DNA of 64,000 nucleotides from Isoetes taiwanensis (lineage: Eukaryota; Streptophyta; Lycopodiopsida; Isoetales; Isoetaceae), in NCBI GenBank assembly GCA_021234155.1, contig JAJEKV010000017.1:1968820-2032819 (forward strand), read 5' to 3'. This document shows positions 33,991 through 47,156 of this stretch, one piece after another; within the stretch, counting starts at the first letter, position 1, and each line of letters starts with the position of its first letter. Position numbers and translations under genes: made by a program. The notes below the pieces were generated by a model that was given only the letters and a program-made list of their open reading frames with translations, ran no database searches and had not been told where the DNA came from.

Positions 33991-36900
33991 TTTATATAGG
34001 GTCTTTTTCATGGGCACTTTGGTCTTTTGGGATAGTTGAAAAGTAAAGCACCATGGAAGAAGACATCTCAAATAGCATTTCAATTTGCCTAGGCCTCAGC
34101 AGCCATAAAACCATGAAATTATATTAGAGGAAAACCTTTAGAAGCCAATACTTTATTCAAGTTGTTGCTGAAACTTTTTTTTTTTTTTGAGATTCCACGT
34201 CTTCATCATATCGCATATTGTTAGTGTTTGTGTAAAGCCCACGTACCTAATAAAGATCCCCGTCCCATGAAGTCGACAATACAAGCAAAGCAAAAAAGAA
34301 TACTACTATTAGTCATGAAGGTTACAATATAAGTAAAACAAAGTATGAGAGGTCCTACTTACATGGGCTCATATACATGACATGCCATCGTTGTTCACCC
34401 ACTTATACATTTTACATAGTCAAAGTGAAACCATGGTGCTGATAGGTCTCCGAGGGGCACATTAGGTTGATGGATTAACTTCAAAACATGCTCCAATAGT
34501 GGGCTTATTGAAACTTAATTCTAGAACAACATGTAATTAGTGTGGAAACTTTAAGCCAAATATGAGCTAAGCAACATGATGTTATATCTAAGAAAAAATG
34601 TCGTTATGAATTCTTCCAACCATATGGATAACTAAAGAAAAATAGTAGTCTATAATAATGCAAATTGAAGCCTCAAAGGCTCACCTTATTTGGTTCTAAG
34701 TGCAAAAGAGAAGAACATGTACATATTTTAGAGTCATTTTATCCATATCTTCAACGCCTACTTTCATCATTAGGTTTTACATATTCCTTCTATGGCCACA
34801 TTATTTTGCAATTGTTCCGGGTCTGTGATGCAGAATGAAGTTGGAGGGTTGTCAATCGCATTCTTCGTTTTTTTATTTCCATTCAAGAAAAGCGCTCACC
34901 TAATTGGAGGCATGTACCCCGTGTGTATGACTAGTCTAGTGTCGTTAGCATCGCCAAGTATCATCGCTCTCTTGGCTATCAGTACCTTAAAAGATTGGTT
35001 ACCCACATAGGTAGGAAGGAAGGACAATGAAAAGAAAAAAACAAAAAGGGTTAGCTTCAACAAATGGTACACAAGCTACAACATTCGAGGATTTGCTTTA
35101 GGCTAGGGAGGAAAAAAAATGAAAGAAAAGATTTGCAAAATGCAAAAAGCTTGCAAAGTGCAAAAATTGCTTTTATGGTACTAGTCTAGAGGGGTCTAGA
35201 CTAGAGGTCGAAGACTGGAGACGGCTATCGTGGCGGGCTAGCCTCGAAGAGAGTCCCCGATATTTCAAATTCCTTGGTTGGTTCTGGGATCATTTTTTTA
35301 TGTGTAGACCGCATAGTTTGCATGCCATTGATCATAGTTTCTCTCGACCAGCCTTTTCCAGTGTTTTATGGAAAAAATCCTCCCTTTTTCCTTTTTATCG
35401 GAATGATGGGTGGGCACGACCGGTGTTTGCTATTTAGCATTCTTAAGACATGGCCCTCTGATCCTAGTTTCTCATTACTCGCCTTGCTTGATAATTTTTT
35501 ATCAAGCTTCTAGCTTCGTGATTCGATAAATTTTTAACAAGGTACCGAATTTTGCATTCGAAATGGTGAAAATGCTCTTTATCTGCATTTAATAATTGCT
35601 TTTTGATTTGATAGTATGCAGTTTTTGTTGCACATACATGTAATGATTCACTATTTGGTGCTTGTTACTTCCGACATTTTACTTGCCATTCCAAACTTAA
35701 TAAAAAAGACACAAGACCTAAAAGAAAACGTAATAAATGGAGGGCTAACGAAAACACAAGGTCGAAATAAAGGAGACGCATCACGATTGCGTCGCATCGG
35801 AGGTCGAGGTTTGATGCTTTGATTCGCGTTTTCTTCGGTGAGTTTTTATCAATACGTTTGAGGATGAAAGCTTGCATTTGTTAGGGTCGATTTTGCATTT
35901 TTTGAGTACCATTAATTTGAAGAAATCGGAATGTCTTAAAGCTATAAGATTAAACTTGTGTTTTTTGCCCCAACCGATGTAGAATAAGCTCCATATACCA
36001 CATTCATAGACACTTCTTGATTTTGCCACATTCGTACACACATTTTGGTTTTGTTCTAGGCGTAGATGCTTAACCTGATTTTTGCCCATGCTTTGATCCA
36101 CCCCATAAATGCAGGAGTTTGTGCTTAATGTGAAGTCCAAATTTGTAAGCACAAACCATAGCCATAGCTTCGTCACATTCAAATCGGCCGCCAAAAGGCA
36201 AAAGATTCCTAAGCAATTTGTTTATCCCATCTACCGGCTATGCCGCCATTATAAATATTTCTCTAGCGGGTTATGCACTGAGATTGGAGGAAGGATGTGA
36301 AGGTCGTGAAAAGAGCGGGAATCACATATACAAATGCTACTAAGGCAAATGAAGCTAAGACTTATTTCATGTATTGAGTTGATTTCTCTACTAAGACCCA
36401 TTGGATGCATTGTTGTATTGAGTTGCAAAGCACTTTCTTGATCTCTAAAATCAGGTACAATGCTTTTGCATCACTTCATTGATCTCTAAAAATCGCAGTC
36501 AGGTGCCTTATGGCAAATAATCATTTTGATGACGACATGGTGCGAAACTTGATGACCTGGTCATGCATAGAGTGCATTTGATGAGAGTGTGGAGTTTCAC
36601 GGGCATGTCTTGCAATGCTTTTTATTTGCAAATTGATGCTATGAGCGCTAACTTCTTCATGATGGTTTGCATTTTGATGAGAACTAGCTGCTTGATCAAA
36701 GAAAGAAACCGCCATGATCCATTGACCACATTTTGATTCTATTCCAGACATTATATACTTTCATATTTGGTTCCAATAAATAGGCCTGGTTCTAATAAAT
36801 AAGCCAAGACTTTTTAGGATTATGATTTTGCATAGCTTTTGGCCATGTATATATGGGTACATTATGTAGTTCGGGCTTAAGTAGCTTAGAAATGATATCT

Positions 36901-39900
36901 TTGCTAGTAATTTCTTCGAAAGTGGGTATATAAGATAAACATGTTACGATGGAGGAAATAGATATGGCATTAAAAGTATGCATACAAACTCTTATCTCCT
37001 ACTATTCTTCTAACTTTGTCTTGTACTATGTATCATTGTTTGTCTTTATTTTGAGATCATTGAGGAGGTTAGAATACCAAGGTATGTTCTTAACATATAT
37101 AAGAACTATGGTTTCAAAACTAGTTTTGGCGCTATGCATGAATGCTAATTTAGCATGATGCTTTTCGCGCATTTTAGCACGCAGTAGAGAAGGAGCCGAG
37201 GATATGTTCAAAAACAATCTGAATGATAATGATGAATGGTGGCATGGATGACTGATCAAGGTATTGAAAACCATGGATTTTGATGAAGCTAATGAGGTGT
37301 AGCCATATGATAAAGAAGCTTAGAAGGTTCACAAACAACCTTTTTTCTTTGGATACTCTATATGATCTTCAATGCCAATGAAACTATGGAAGTCCCCCGA
37401 TACCATGCATTTGCCTTCTTATTAAATTATTTTTTCGCAAGTGTTTAATTTATATGTTTGTAAACGCTTAGTGTTTTCAAACATGTACATGATTTTTAGG
37501 ATGAAGAAAACATTATCATAGTCGGTGTAAGTATATATAAAAAAGCACTTAAATAACTTCAACCTAAACTAGAGGTAAGTATGCAACAAAAAGCTCTAAG
37601 ACATCTCATGCACAAAGAATATACTTGAAAAAAGTAGGCTATATAAATTTATATTCTACAAATATCTACATATAAGAATATGTATGTATATTGTATATGT
37701 ATTACACCATGGAAAATTGTAAGTAATACATTAGTGTTAGTGGAAAAATGAAAAAGACCAAGATGCCCAAGTAAAAAGACCTAAGGAAAAAAAATTTCCC
37801 GTTGGTGGTGTGTGCAACGTGTTTTGTAGAGAGTACCTTGTGTTGTGTGGTGTGTGATTGTGGTCTTCCATCAAGACGGGCTTTATTATGTTAGGAGGTC
37901 ACATATATGGAGTGTTTTGTTTTGCGGTATATGGAAGACTTGTGAAGGAATGGTTGGTCGCAACATCGGCTAGGTTTGATAGATGCAAGCAAATTATAAT
38001 AAGGATAGAAAACCGAGCATCAAATAGAAAGATTGGAGTTGATGGAGCATAACACCGTTGTTGTTTACGCATTACAGTATTTTATGTTTACATACGCCCC
38101 ATACCTTCCTCACAAATTTTATAATTACTATACCTATAAGTTGATGTGTCAAATTGAGCTAATGTTTTATTAATACTGCATTTAACGTATTAATTGCATT
38201 AATATATATATAATACTTTAAAAAAAAAAAGTGTCCAATGACATTAGACCAATAGAATTGGTAAAATTATACATTAGAGAAATATGTTATTATATATTAT
38301 AGAATAGAGTAAAAAAATACATTAGGAGACTTTAGACATTACACGGAAATTATGGAATTGTAGGTTAAAAAAAAAAAAAAAACCCCTCGAAGCTAACCTA
38401 GGCAATAACCCATTAGCCCTTCGCACCACCCGGCCAATCCTTTGGTAGTTTTATCAAACCATACAATGATTGAGTCGCCAAAGATGGGACATCTTACCCG
38501 TGGTCAATAAGTCACCGAATTTTAGAAAAGAACTATTCTAGATTACAAATGTTCGAACTATATATTTTAAGTCCAAAAACTTTGTTTATTTGCATGCATG
38601 CATTTACTTTGCATGTGACATGCATTTTGCATGTCCTACGCGCCTTTTATTTGTGAGTCAACCTACCTTGAGTTTAGAGGATCCGTATTATAGCCCCTTT
38701 TAAAAAACCTTTATAATGGAGTCACATGTCCTTTTATGTATGTTTCATTTGAAACCAAATATCTATCCTCATATTAATTGTTGATTCTTAAACCGGAAAA
38801 CAAGCATTATTCAAGAGCTTTTAGAATGTAAACTTGAACCATTTGTATAAACCCAAAGAATATTTATCATTACATCCGAAAAACAAGTCTATCACAACCT
38901 TCCCTCTTTTTTTAAAAAAAAAGAAAAACCAAGAACTTTTAATTTAATATAAGCACATATCATGTCGAAGTTATGGCTTCCAGAAAAATACTTGCTTAGG
39001 TCTTTGAAAATATGAGCACTTCTACTTCATTATGCTCAACAAGTACATCACCGCTTTTAAGCACTTCAAACCATATGTTTAACTATAATGTATATCATAT
39101 CATATTGTTTTTTTTCACCCCAGACCTAAGTGCTTAGTACAAAACCTCCTATACATCAAGCACATATTTATAATATTCGCCACAAAACAAAACATTCGCT
39201 ACGAATGCTAGTCCCATCCCATCCTATTGCAAAATCCCATACATAACGAAGAAAAAGAGAACAATGACAGTAAAAACCACCCGCGCACCTACACCCCAAA
39301 CAATGCATGAATTAGCATGATAATGGTAAAACAACAAGGCCAAAAGGTACATTGGGTGGTTTTGGCTCTTCGCCCTTCACGCATTGTACTCCTTTTGCCC
39401 TTGTATCGATAATGCCTAAATAGGAAAAAGAACTTAATGCAATTATCACAAGCAAAAAAAATGTAATTTGAATCTAAATATTAGACCAAAAGCATACTTA
39501 GCATTTAAATTTTCCTTGCAGAATCCTTACACTCTATACTCAATTTTGGAGTGTATACTACCATTTAATGATGTCAAAACATATCCAAAAAGATGAGATC
39601 CGGATATACATCCTTTCATTCTAGGTCGCCCAGAATCCACCCTTTGTTTTAACCTTATCTTTATGGAGAAACCAAGCATTTGATCTTGGTTTTTGCTCTC
39701 TATTTTATAAATTAAATCTCGTAAGCTTGCATATAAACCTAGATAGTACCTGGATTTCGCCTTAGGCACGGGCATATATTTTCCTCATCCATTTGAGTTT
39801 AAGGGACATATTGCTCATTTGAGTTATTTCCCTTGTAAAAGTTATGTTGTCTTCTCATTGAAATTTCCGCCTTTTCTTATTCATGTAGCCCTAACTACCA

Positions 39901-42134
39901 TCAAATCCCTCTTTAGCTACATAACCTCTGGCCATGCACCACGCTTAATGCTACCCATTTGTAGAGCTTCCAATCTAACGTAGTAATCACACCATAAGAG
40001 TTCTTGGTCCACTCGGTTGTAGGGAGCCAAGTATTCCTCGGCTTCTTGGCCGCTTGAGTCACAATCGGAAAGTAACCCGCCTAGCTATAGAACTGTACTT
40101 GGGAGCCGATATTAAGAGGAGTAAATATTGGTCGCACTTACTATGCAAATGAATGCTCATACTTTGGTTCCAAAACCAAGGTCCCTATCTGTGGATATCT
40201 CCTCGCATACCCTAATAAATGAGGCTTTCGCCATTTTCTAGGTTAGATCGCTGCCCTATTATATCATCCTTCATTAAAAAAAAAACCATCCAACATTTTT
40301 AAACCATCTAAGAAAATAAGAATCCAATGGTATTTTTGGCAACGTAATCACCATATCAGTATATTGGTATATCCTCCTCTAATCATTCCATTTAGTTAAA
40401 GGTTTTATACCCCCTGTAAAAAACAATTTTCTTGCAAATAAAACCCAAAACCTCTCGCGTCTTCCTCCTCTTCTTCTTACCCTAGTCGAATCCGAATGGA
40501 GATGGAGATGCACTATCTTTTTCCCTTGTTTTGTCATGGCAAGAGGTAGACCTTCTCCTTAATACTTCGAATCCTGTGCATTCATGCCGTGAAAAAGAAA
40601 TACAATGGCCAACAATGGTTAATACCTTCGGATGCAACAAATGAGCAACAATTACTTAAATTTATTTGTCTCAGGGTAAAAATTGAAAATTAGAATATGA
40701 GGAGATATAACTCTTAAATACACATATTTTGGATCAAGACTTTTGAGAAATACTTAATTTTTCTAGACTAATATATTCTCGGTTCATTATTTAAAACTTG
40801 CGCTTCTTCATACTAGTTGTTATTGCAAACTATTTCAATCGCAAAACAAGAAATAATAGTCCTAAAAAAATTATAGGAAGGACTTAATATATCTTTATGC
40901 GAAGTACGTATTTTATGTATTTAATAAGTATTTTATAATACCAAAAAACGTATTTAAAAGTAATTTTAAATGAGAGGTATGCATACGATATTAACATGTT
41001 AATGACGATAATACCCATACTATAGTAAACGTGCTGCATAAACACCCATAACGATCGAAATTAGAGAGTCGATTTGGTACTGATGGCGGTCCAATCATGA
41101 CGACAAATCCGGGAAGCCAGAGGGTGTTCTGGTTGTTTAACTAAAGGATGAAGAGCCAAATGGTACAAAGTTGCTTAGGGCCTAATCAATTGAGTAAGGA
41201 ACTAGTAAAATCTATATTGAGCTAAAGGCATGTGAAGCCTTACTTCTTTGAGTCAACCTCGAATGCAAAGATTTTGAGATTTTCTCTCAACGTAGTGGCC
41301 ATGACACTCCTTTTAGATCCTCGCAGACTTCCAATGCTTCCTCGATGCTCTAAGAAGGGGTGACGCTGTTGTCTATATTGTGGACCCGGTTCCAAAATGG
41401 GAGGATAAATTGTTGCCGCTATGATAGCGAGAATGCGCCACCAAGATTTACATTCCATGTCTCATCACCCCATTTGAGGTAAACATTATCATCTCTAACC
41501 TCGTTTGGACTCTATTGATATTGGATTTGTTTTATAGACACTCTAGAACTGTTGCATCCCCTACAGCCTTACATTATGTCCGGAGATATGGCTTTTGGCT
41601 TTTGGTGTTTGAGTGGTACCACAAGAACCAATAAAAACACAAGTAAGTACCTTTTAACTAATGTTTATTAATGTTGTCACATGTCCCATCGACTTAGTAT
41701 TTGCAAAATCTAAGTAAATTTGAGACCAAGGATATCCAACAATTATCCACACCTCATAGTTATGAGACCGCAAGATACCTCCCCGAAAGTGCACCTAGAA
41801 TTCACCCCATTTGATACTTCAAAGCTCCACTCCTAGTTGTTGACAATAACGGGAGAATCCAAAACGAAATTTGATAATGAATCAATGCAAATGTCAAGTA
41901 AGTACCAATGCCACATACATGTATTTTATTTCCCCATTTCAATTATGTTCGTGAGATAAATAAGACTGCAAGCCATCAATTAAGAGATTCCCAAAGGCAT
42001 CTGCTTTTAGGAGGGAAAATTAATTCCCCGAGACGATTCTCATGGGATCCACGCACTGCACAAAGTTTTGTTCGCGAACATGAGCCACGTAGATGCAGTG
42101 ATGAAGTTGACAAAGAAACCCCGTGATCCCTAAC
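33991..42134. other. Long AT-rich intergenic region, no supported gene
   Basis: About 8 kb without a recognisable coding domain on either strand; the longest frames (for example minus 35781-36194) have no family character. Small structures: T-run at 34171-34185, a perfect 10-bp hairpin at 35181-35204 (CTAGTCTAGA/TCTAGACTAG), the GT-rich tract near 37806-37858, A-runs near 38220 and 38367-38383. The tract at 40430-40500 is CT-rich. Ancient unrecognisable transposon remains are likely. Confidence 0.45.
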
Positions 42135-42770
42135 AAGATAAGGCTGCTCATCAAGGCAATACAACCTCAACCAAGAAAAACCAAGAAGTTAACTGAAATT
42201 CTCCTTGTTCTGGATTTTAATGTGGTTTTAGGCAAGTTTTATGACTTGAAAGAGAGAATCCCTGCATCGACTGAGCCAGAATTGACCCTCCAGAAATTGA
42301 ACCTTCAAACGGCAGCAATTTCCAGGCCTAGATTACAGGAGTTCTTAGAATGGTGTTTTTCAAGATTTGAGATTGCATTGTGGTCCAGCATGACTAAGAG
42401 TAATATTGACTTGTTGGTGAGAAAGTTGTTGCAAGAATATAAGGGCAGATTTCTTTTTATTTGGAATCAGGATGACTGCACCAACACAACGTTAAAAGTG
42501 GTTAATAAGCCAATTTTCCTTAAGGATCTGTCCAAAGTGTACCACAAATACTAGAAATACCAAGTGAAAAACGCATTGTTGATAGATGACAGCAGATATA
42601 AGGGTTCTGCCAACTAGTTGAACACCATGATATGTTCAAATAGTTTTGTTCCGGACAGATTGGATTCCAATTTCCTTTTGGAGCAACTCAAACCATGGGC
42701 GAAGGACTTAAAAGTCGCAGAAAAGTGTGCTGCCTATGTGAAGGAAAATGTGGAACATGTGGGATTCTGA
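42135..42770 (+). pseudogene. FCP1/SCP-like (HAD) phosphatase pseudogene, intronless
   Basis: One continuous frame resembles the FCP1 homology domain (NIF family, HAD-type CTD phosphatase-like). Landmarks in order: ILLVLDFNVVLGKF, the degenerate DxDG(T/V) site (second Asp replaced by Asn, Gly by Val); SRPRLQEFLEWCFSRFEIAL then WSSMTKSNIDLL; the RFLFIWNQDDCTNT segment; KPIFLKDLSKVY; ALLIDDSRYKG, the conserved DDS motif; and LEQLKPWAKDLK plus YVKEN near the end. Two in-frame TAG codons (42552-42554 and 42615-42617) interrupt it before TGA at 42768-42770. Lack of introns and loss of frame suggest a processed pseudogene. The N-terminus is not defined. A 10-bp hairpin (42788-42812) follows the stop. 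Confidence 0.82.
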
Positions 42771-43547
42771 AGAGTCGCACAACTGCATGAAAATACTCGA
42801 CAAGTATTTTCATAAATGAATCTTGTAAAACTCTTTGAAAGTCAATATAAGTAAAAAAATTTCTATGATATATGTTGTACTTTTGATTTAAAATATTTGA
42901 ATGGATTGTGAGCAAATGTTCTCGTGTGTATTTAGAACTAGAGATGATAGAGCTTCGGCGTCCTGTCCTATCTAAAAGCCACATACACATTTGGAAGTGG
43001 TGTTGAGTGAAACTGAAACGGTCGTGATTAGCTCCACCGATATCAAAATTTTGGAAGCTGGTATGCAGTGGTTCAATGATCAATTGATCCTCCTCTTCTT
43101 AAGGTGATACATTCATCTGATTTGTATACATACGTTTGCAGATACATGGAATACTACGTGATGCTCCAAGGAATGAGTCATCCCTTCATTTCTTTGAATT
43201 TCTTTTTCACTCGATATTGTCCAAGGACATAAATAGTTACAAAACAATAAGGAAACGTGTGAATCTAGATAAAAGCTGGAACTGAGAGAAACATATGCAT
43301 TGGGAAGTATGTAGGTGCATGAGTCACCTCGTACTTTCAAATCACTGTATATCTTTCTTATGTACATAATTGTTACTGTAACCTCGATTTATTTAAATGA
43401 AAATTCATATTGAATTATATGTTCTTTGTCATAAAATACGGCATCAAGTGTTCAAAAGAATTCAAATCTTCAAAAGAAATCAAGACAACTCATTTTCACA
43501 TCTGAAGCACAAAACTTCAGATGAGTTCTGAAAATTACAGAATGGTT
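42771..43547. other. No supported gene
   Basis: The minus-strand frames at 42688-43083 and 43113-43367 have no recognisable domain. The sequence separates the phosphatase pseudogene from the HGKG-type pseudogene. Confidence 0.4.
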
Positions 43548-44875
43548 TTACATTTCATCCTCATCAGAAAGAACTTCGGGTAAATTCTGTAAAATTTTCT
43601 CCTCATCTAAAGGATCCAGCCTATATACAGTCCTGTTTTTACGTTTAGTTGGTGGCACGTGAAGTCTGATTGCACATAATACTATGCCTAAGGCGTCTTT
43701 ATTGCAAAGATCATAGCTGATGGTTGATCTTGCGCCCTTCTTGTAATACATACCTTCTATAAAGCATCGGCAATGAGAACACAAGTATTAAGAAATAAAT
43801 AAAATGAGATAGATTCACCTACTTCAATGCTTTAAATTGTCTCTTCATGGACTCATGCTCCATTGAGTTGGAAGTCTTTCTCCACTATCCATTTTGGTTT
43901 TGCGCACCTCAGAATCCAAAATTCAGCACCCTCATCATTCCCTTTCGGAGCAACGACAGTAAAATTATCACCAACTCTAAGTGCCTCTGCTAACATCGTG
44001 GGATTGGAGGAGAACATGGTTTTACGGTCCTCCTCAATGTCAGCATGCACATTGGAGGATGGTACAATAATTTGAAGTTTTCAATCATCAACATAGTGCT
44101 TGTTCACACAACTGTCCCATATGCCATCCAAGCAATAGTTGCAGAAGCATGAAAGTTCCCTCATGTGCAACTGCAATAGAGATTCAGAATTCAATGCATG
44201 TACACAATGGATTTGCCTAGTGTTCAAAATCCTTTCTGCACCCCATGCTTTCTTTCTATCTATATCCTCCACCTTGACTTCCCAAAAGAACCTTTTTATA
44301 TTTTTCCTCTTGCTGATTTCAGATGTGTTCATCCACTCGGATGTTCCACAAATAAACATCTTTTCAGCAACTTCTACCACCATGAGCATTATCCAATTTT
44401 ATGTTGCTGTATTTCAATTGCAGTTGTCTTAACCATCTCTTCAACTCAACAGCCTTGCCATCGTGTTCACCTTTCCCATGGTTAGAACCAAAAAAATTCC
44501 ACATCATATAGACTTCATTGTCGTTTGTGTACTTAGCCACAAAGTAAAATGGTCTAGAAGCCTTGAATTGAGATGCTGCACCATCTGAAAACACATAACG
44601 TCTCTTTAACACCCTTCCTTTCTGCTCCAGATATTTGTGGTGCTTCATGAAGCAGTGTTGCACGAACAAAGTATCGTGTTCCCTATCATCTGATATATAG
44701 TAATGTGTTTGATAATCTCATCTGCCACTGAGTCATACTGATATATTTTTTGAATCAAAATAGTAATCTGGTTATTGACCCAGCGCATCGACTGCATCTC
44801 CTCTTGTTCCTTGAATGTATAGTTCGCCCTCCCGCAATATGAAACAAATTGTGCAAACTTAATGGGGACGAACAT
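43548..44875 (-). pseudogene. Transposon-derived HGKG/SDGA-type protein, broken
   Basis: Minus-strand sequence encodes pieces of a widespread but unnamed protein type known mostly as hypothetical or transposase-like in animals and some plants. In order: NYTFKEQEEMQSMRWVNNQ and TILI (about 44770-44820); HYYISDDREHDTLFVQHCF (about 44650-44705); RRYVFSDGAASQFKASRPF; MWNFFGSNHGKGEHDG (about 44470-44520); FFWEVKVEDIDR; ELSCFCNYCLDG (CxC-x2-C); EFWILRCAKPKW; and a C-terminal FIEGMYYKKG...ICAIRL-like segment. Frameshifts near 44708 and 44375 and TGA at 44081-44083 (where the family has Trp, in YVDDW) break it, and a further stop lies at 43853-43855. It is therefore a pseudogene. The Asp/His-rich motifs suggest a nuclease origin, but function is unproven. 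Confidence 0.65.
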
Positions 44876-45690
44876 TCATTGGATTATGAACATTCCTTAG
44901 GGAAATGGGGTACAAATGAATACTTTTCCAAACTAGAGGATATTTGTTTACAAAATCATAAATGGGGGATTGGCCAAAAAATATAAGAGGATATAACTTT
45001 ACAAAATCACAAAGGAGGGATTTGGCAGATACCCATATATTAAAAGCATTTTCATTTCCCATTTCTTATAAGAAAAAAGGGGATTTTTAGCTTTTCCTCG
45101 CGGGCATTTTGAGGAGGATGTGGGCATCATTTTTTTTTCTAGGCATGATTTTCATAATAGAAAAACCATTACAAGACCTCATTTCAGGCTCCACAATAGC
45201 TAGATAGGAAGGATCAAATGCATATTGTGTGATTGTTGGTGTCGATTCAAATGCACATGGGCATAATTTTTGGTGTGATTGTATATGGAAATAATTTATA
45301 TCATCTTCCATCGTTGGTTTGATTCCATTATTCAAGATAAACATTTTCAACTGATCCAACGAATCTTCGACGATGTAGTGCCTGATAACACTTGGACCAT
45401 GTTTTACAAAGGACCAATATGTTATAATATGTTGGTGCATTGAATGGTCACAAACAAAGACTTTGATACTTCACGAGAATACAATGGCATGATACAAATC
45501 CAATACTTCCTACAATTGTTTATGACTCCATGATATATCAACATTAGAAATTTTACATCTATACATACTCTCCTGAATGTGGTCATGTTAAATTCAAGTC
45601 TATTGTGTCTTATATTCAAATATAAATATGGCATCTATATACACGTTCTAGAAATGTCATCGTTGTCTTATTTACAAATAGAACTCAATG
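44876..45690. other. No supported gene
   Basis: Two minus-strand frames (45087-45440 and 45422-45634) lack any recognisable domain. The 5' part of the HGKG-type gene is not found here, so that copy is truncated near 44875. Confidence 0.4.
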
Positions 45691-45747
45691 ATTATATTGA
45701 ATTGAATTGATTTTATCGTCCACGAAGACCAATCGGCCATGGGACCC
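45691..45747 (-). mobile_element. LINE 3' terminus with (AATTC)n tail, attached to the exostosin copy
   Basis: On the minus strand: GGGTCCCATGGCCGATTGG, TCTTCGTGGACGATAAAATC, then a short CAATT/AATTC repeat tail (45691-45710). The same 37-40 nt close LINE copies 1, 2, 3 and 4. Nothing else of the LINE is present. It begins 34 bp after the exostosin stop codon, in the same orientation. Confidence 0.8.
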
Positions 45748-45781
45748 GACTTTTACACAAAATGTAAGGATTGTAATCCAA

Positions 45782-47156
45782 TTAAAATGCAGAGAAGGCT
45801 CCCATAAATCTGACTTTGAGGGCTCTAATGGAACTTTCCAAGAGAAGCTCATTGGATGCAAAGTAACTCTCATAAATATGCAAGCAACTTACTTGTCTTC
45901 TCTCTACGTCCTCCTTATTCATAGACCTAAGAGTGGGAACGATCCGGTGCATCTCCCCAGAAGGAAATTGCAACAAACATAGATGCCATTGTATTAAGGC
46001 ATCGAAAGGTTTCACATAATTATCTACTATGATAACAGGGATTACGCCTGCACTCAGTACCTCCAAAAGTCTATAAGAATTGGGTTGGATGCCTGCAGGA
46101 CAAAGACCAAAAGTAGTATTCATGAGCATCTTGAAGCTATAATTAGCATACACCTTTTCATCCTCATCACAAAAGGCACCCAAGGATGCATCTTTTCTTA
46201 TGTTCTCTTGGACTATAGGATGGCTACATGATGTAGCCACAATAATGTCCTTGCCATTATGCATTTCTCGAAATGAAGGCAAGCTTCTAAGTGTACCTTC
46301 TTCATTCCCCACATAGCGCAAACCTCTAAAAGTTAGGAAGTATTGCCTCTCAAATGGCTTAATGCTTTGTAGTTCTATAAATCTTAGATATGGTGGCAAA
46401 GGAAGACTAATATCAAATCCTGACCTATGTGTAGTCTCATGCAAATCTGAGGCCATGATTGATGCAAATCCAATCTTTTCGTCTGGTGGCCCTTTCATTC
46501 GCCATAGGTCTGCAAAAGTAATTAGTACGTGGTTCATACCTCCATTCCAAAATGGGGGTGCTAAGAGGTCAACCTTGCAAGCCCAAGAAGGACAATCTAA
46601 GAAGAAGAAGAAAAGGCAAGCCTTGTTGGGATCTGACGTGTGCCATTTTGTAGTATTGAACCCAAAGAAAGTAATGAGGTGGATGATATGGTGAATCATA
46701 ACTATAAACGAGCATCTCCTCCATGCCATCACAACGAGAGTAATTGAAGCAAGAGTCCATAGAGCAACGTGGAAACCTTGATGGGTAATGCCATACTTTA
46801 CCTTCTGCCCACCATGGTTCCTCTTTCACAACTTTTATACACCTCTACAACTTTTTTGTTCTTTCTTTCATGATCTCTTTCATTGTTTCATTACGCAATG
46901 ATTCCTTACATTCCTGAGATGAGAAACTACAATTCACCTTGTGATCTGCACTGGGCAATGAGTTGTTCAATTTGCAGTTGCAATCGCTGGGTCGAGATTG
47001 GAAGATGATTTGTTGTGAAGATCTCATGCCGATAGGCGAGTAGACTGATAGGGAATTGAAGAAGACAAATGTTATGATGCATACGAGCACCAGTATGGGC
47101 AAGATGTAAGAGCGGAAGGAAGGGCTCATTGTAGGTGATTGATGAAATTCAACCAT
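45782..47156 (-). pseudogene. Exostosin-family (GT47) glycosyltransferase copy, intronless and broken
   Basis: Reads as a type II Golgi glycosyltransferase. The N-terminus (from 47156) has a short cytoplasmic tail and a signal anchor, SYILPILVLVCIITFVFFNS, followed by a Ser/Cys-rich stem. Next comes CSMDSCFNYSRC and an SPYHPPHYF segment, then NTTKWHTSDPNKACLFF, NGGMNHVLITF, FDISLPLPP, YFLTFRGLRYVG, HNGKDIIVATSC, MLMNTTFGLCPAG (the conserved F-x-L-x-P-x-G region), and SYRLLEVLSAGVIPVI. The CxxxxCFxxxRC element resembles animal EXT-type proteins more than typical seed-plant GT47. Breaks: in-frame TAG at 46845-46847 and a frameshift near 46680. The frame ends at 45782, 34 bp before a LINE 3' end, suggesting a LINE-mobilised copy. 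Confidence 0.88.

Noticed and set aside
41240-41458. 72-codon minus-strand frame starting with Trp-rich MECKSWWRIL
   Set aside because: No family resemblance and no neighbouring support; length is within chance expectation.
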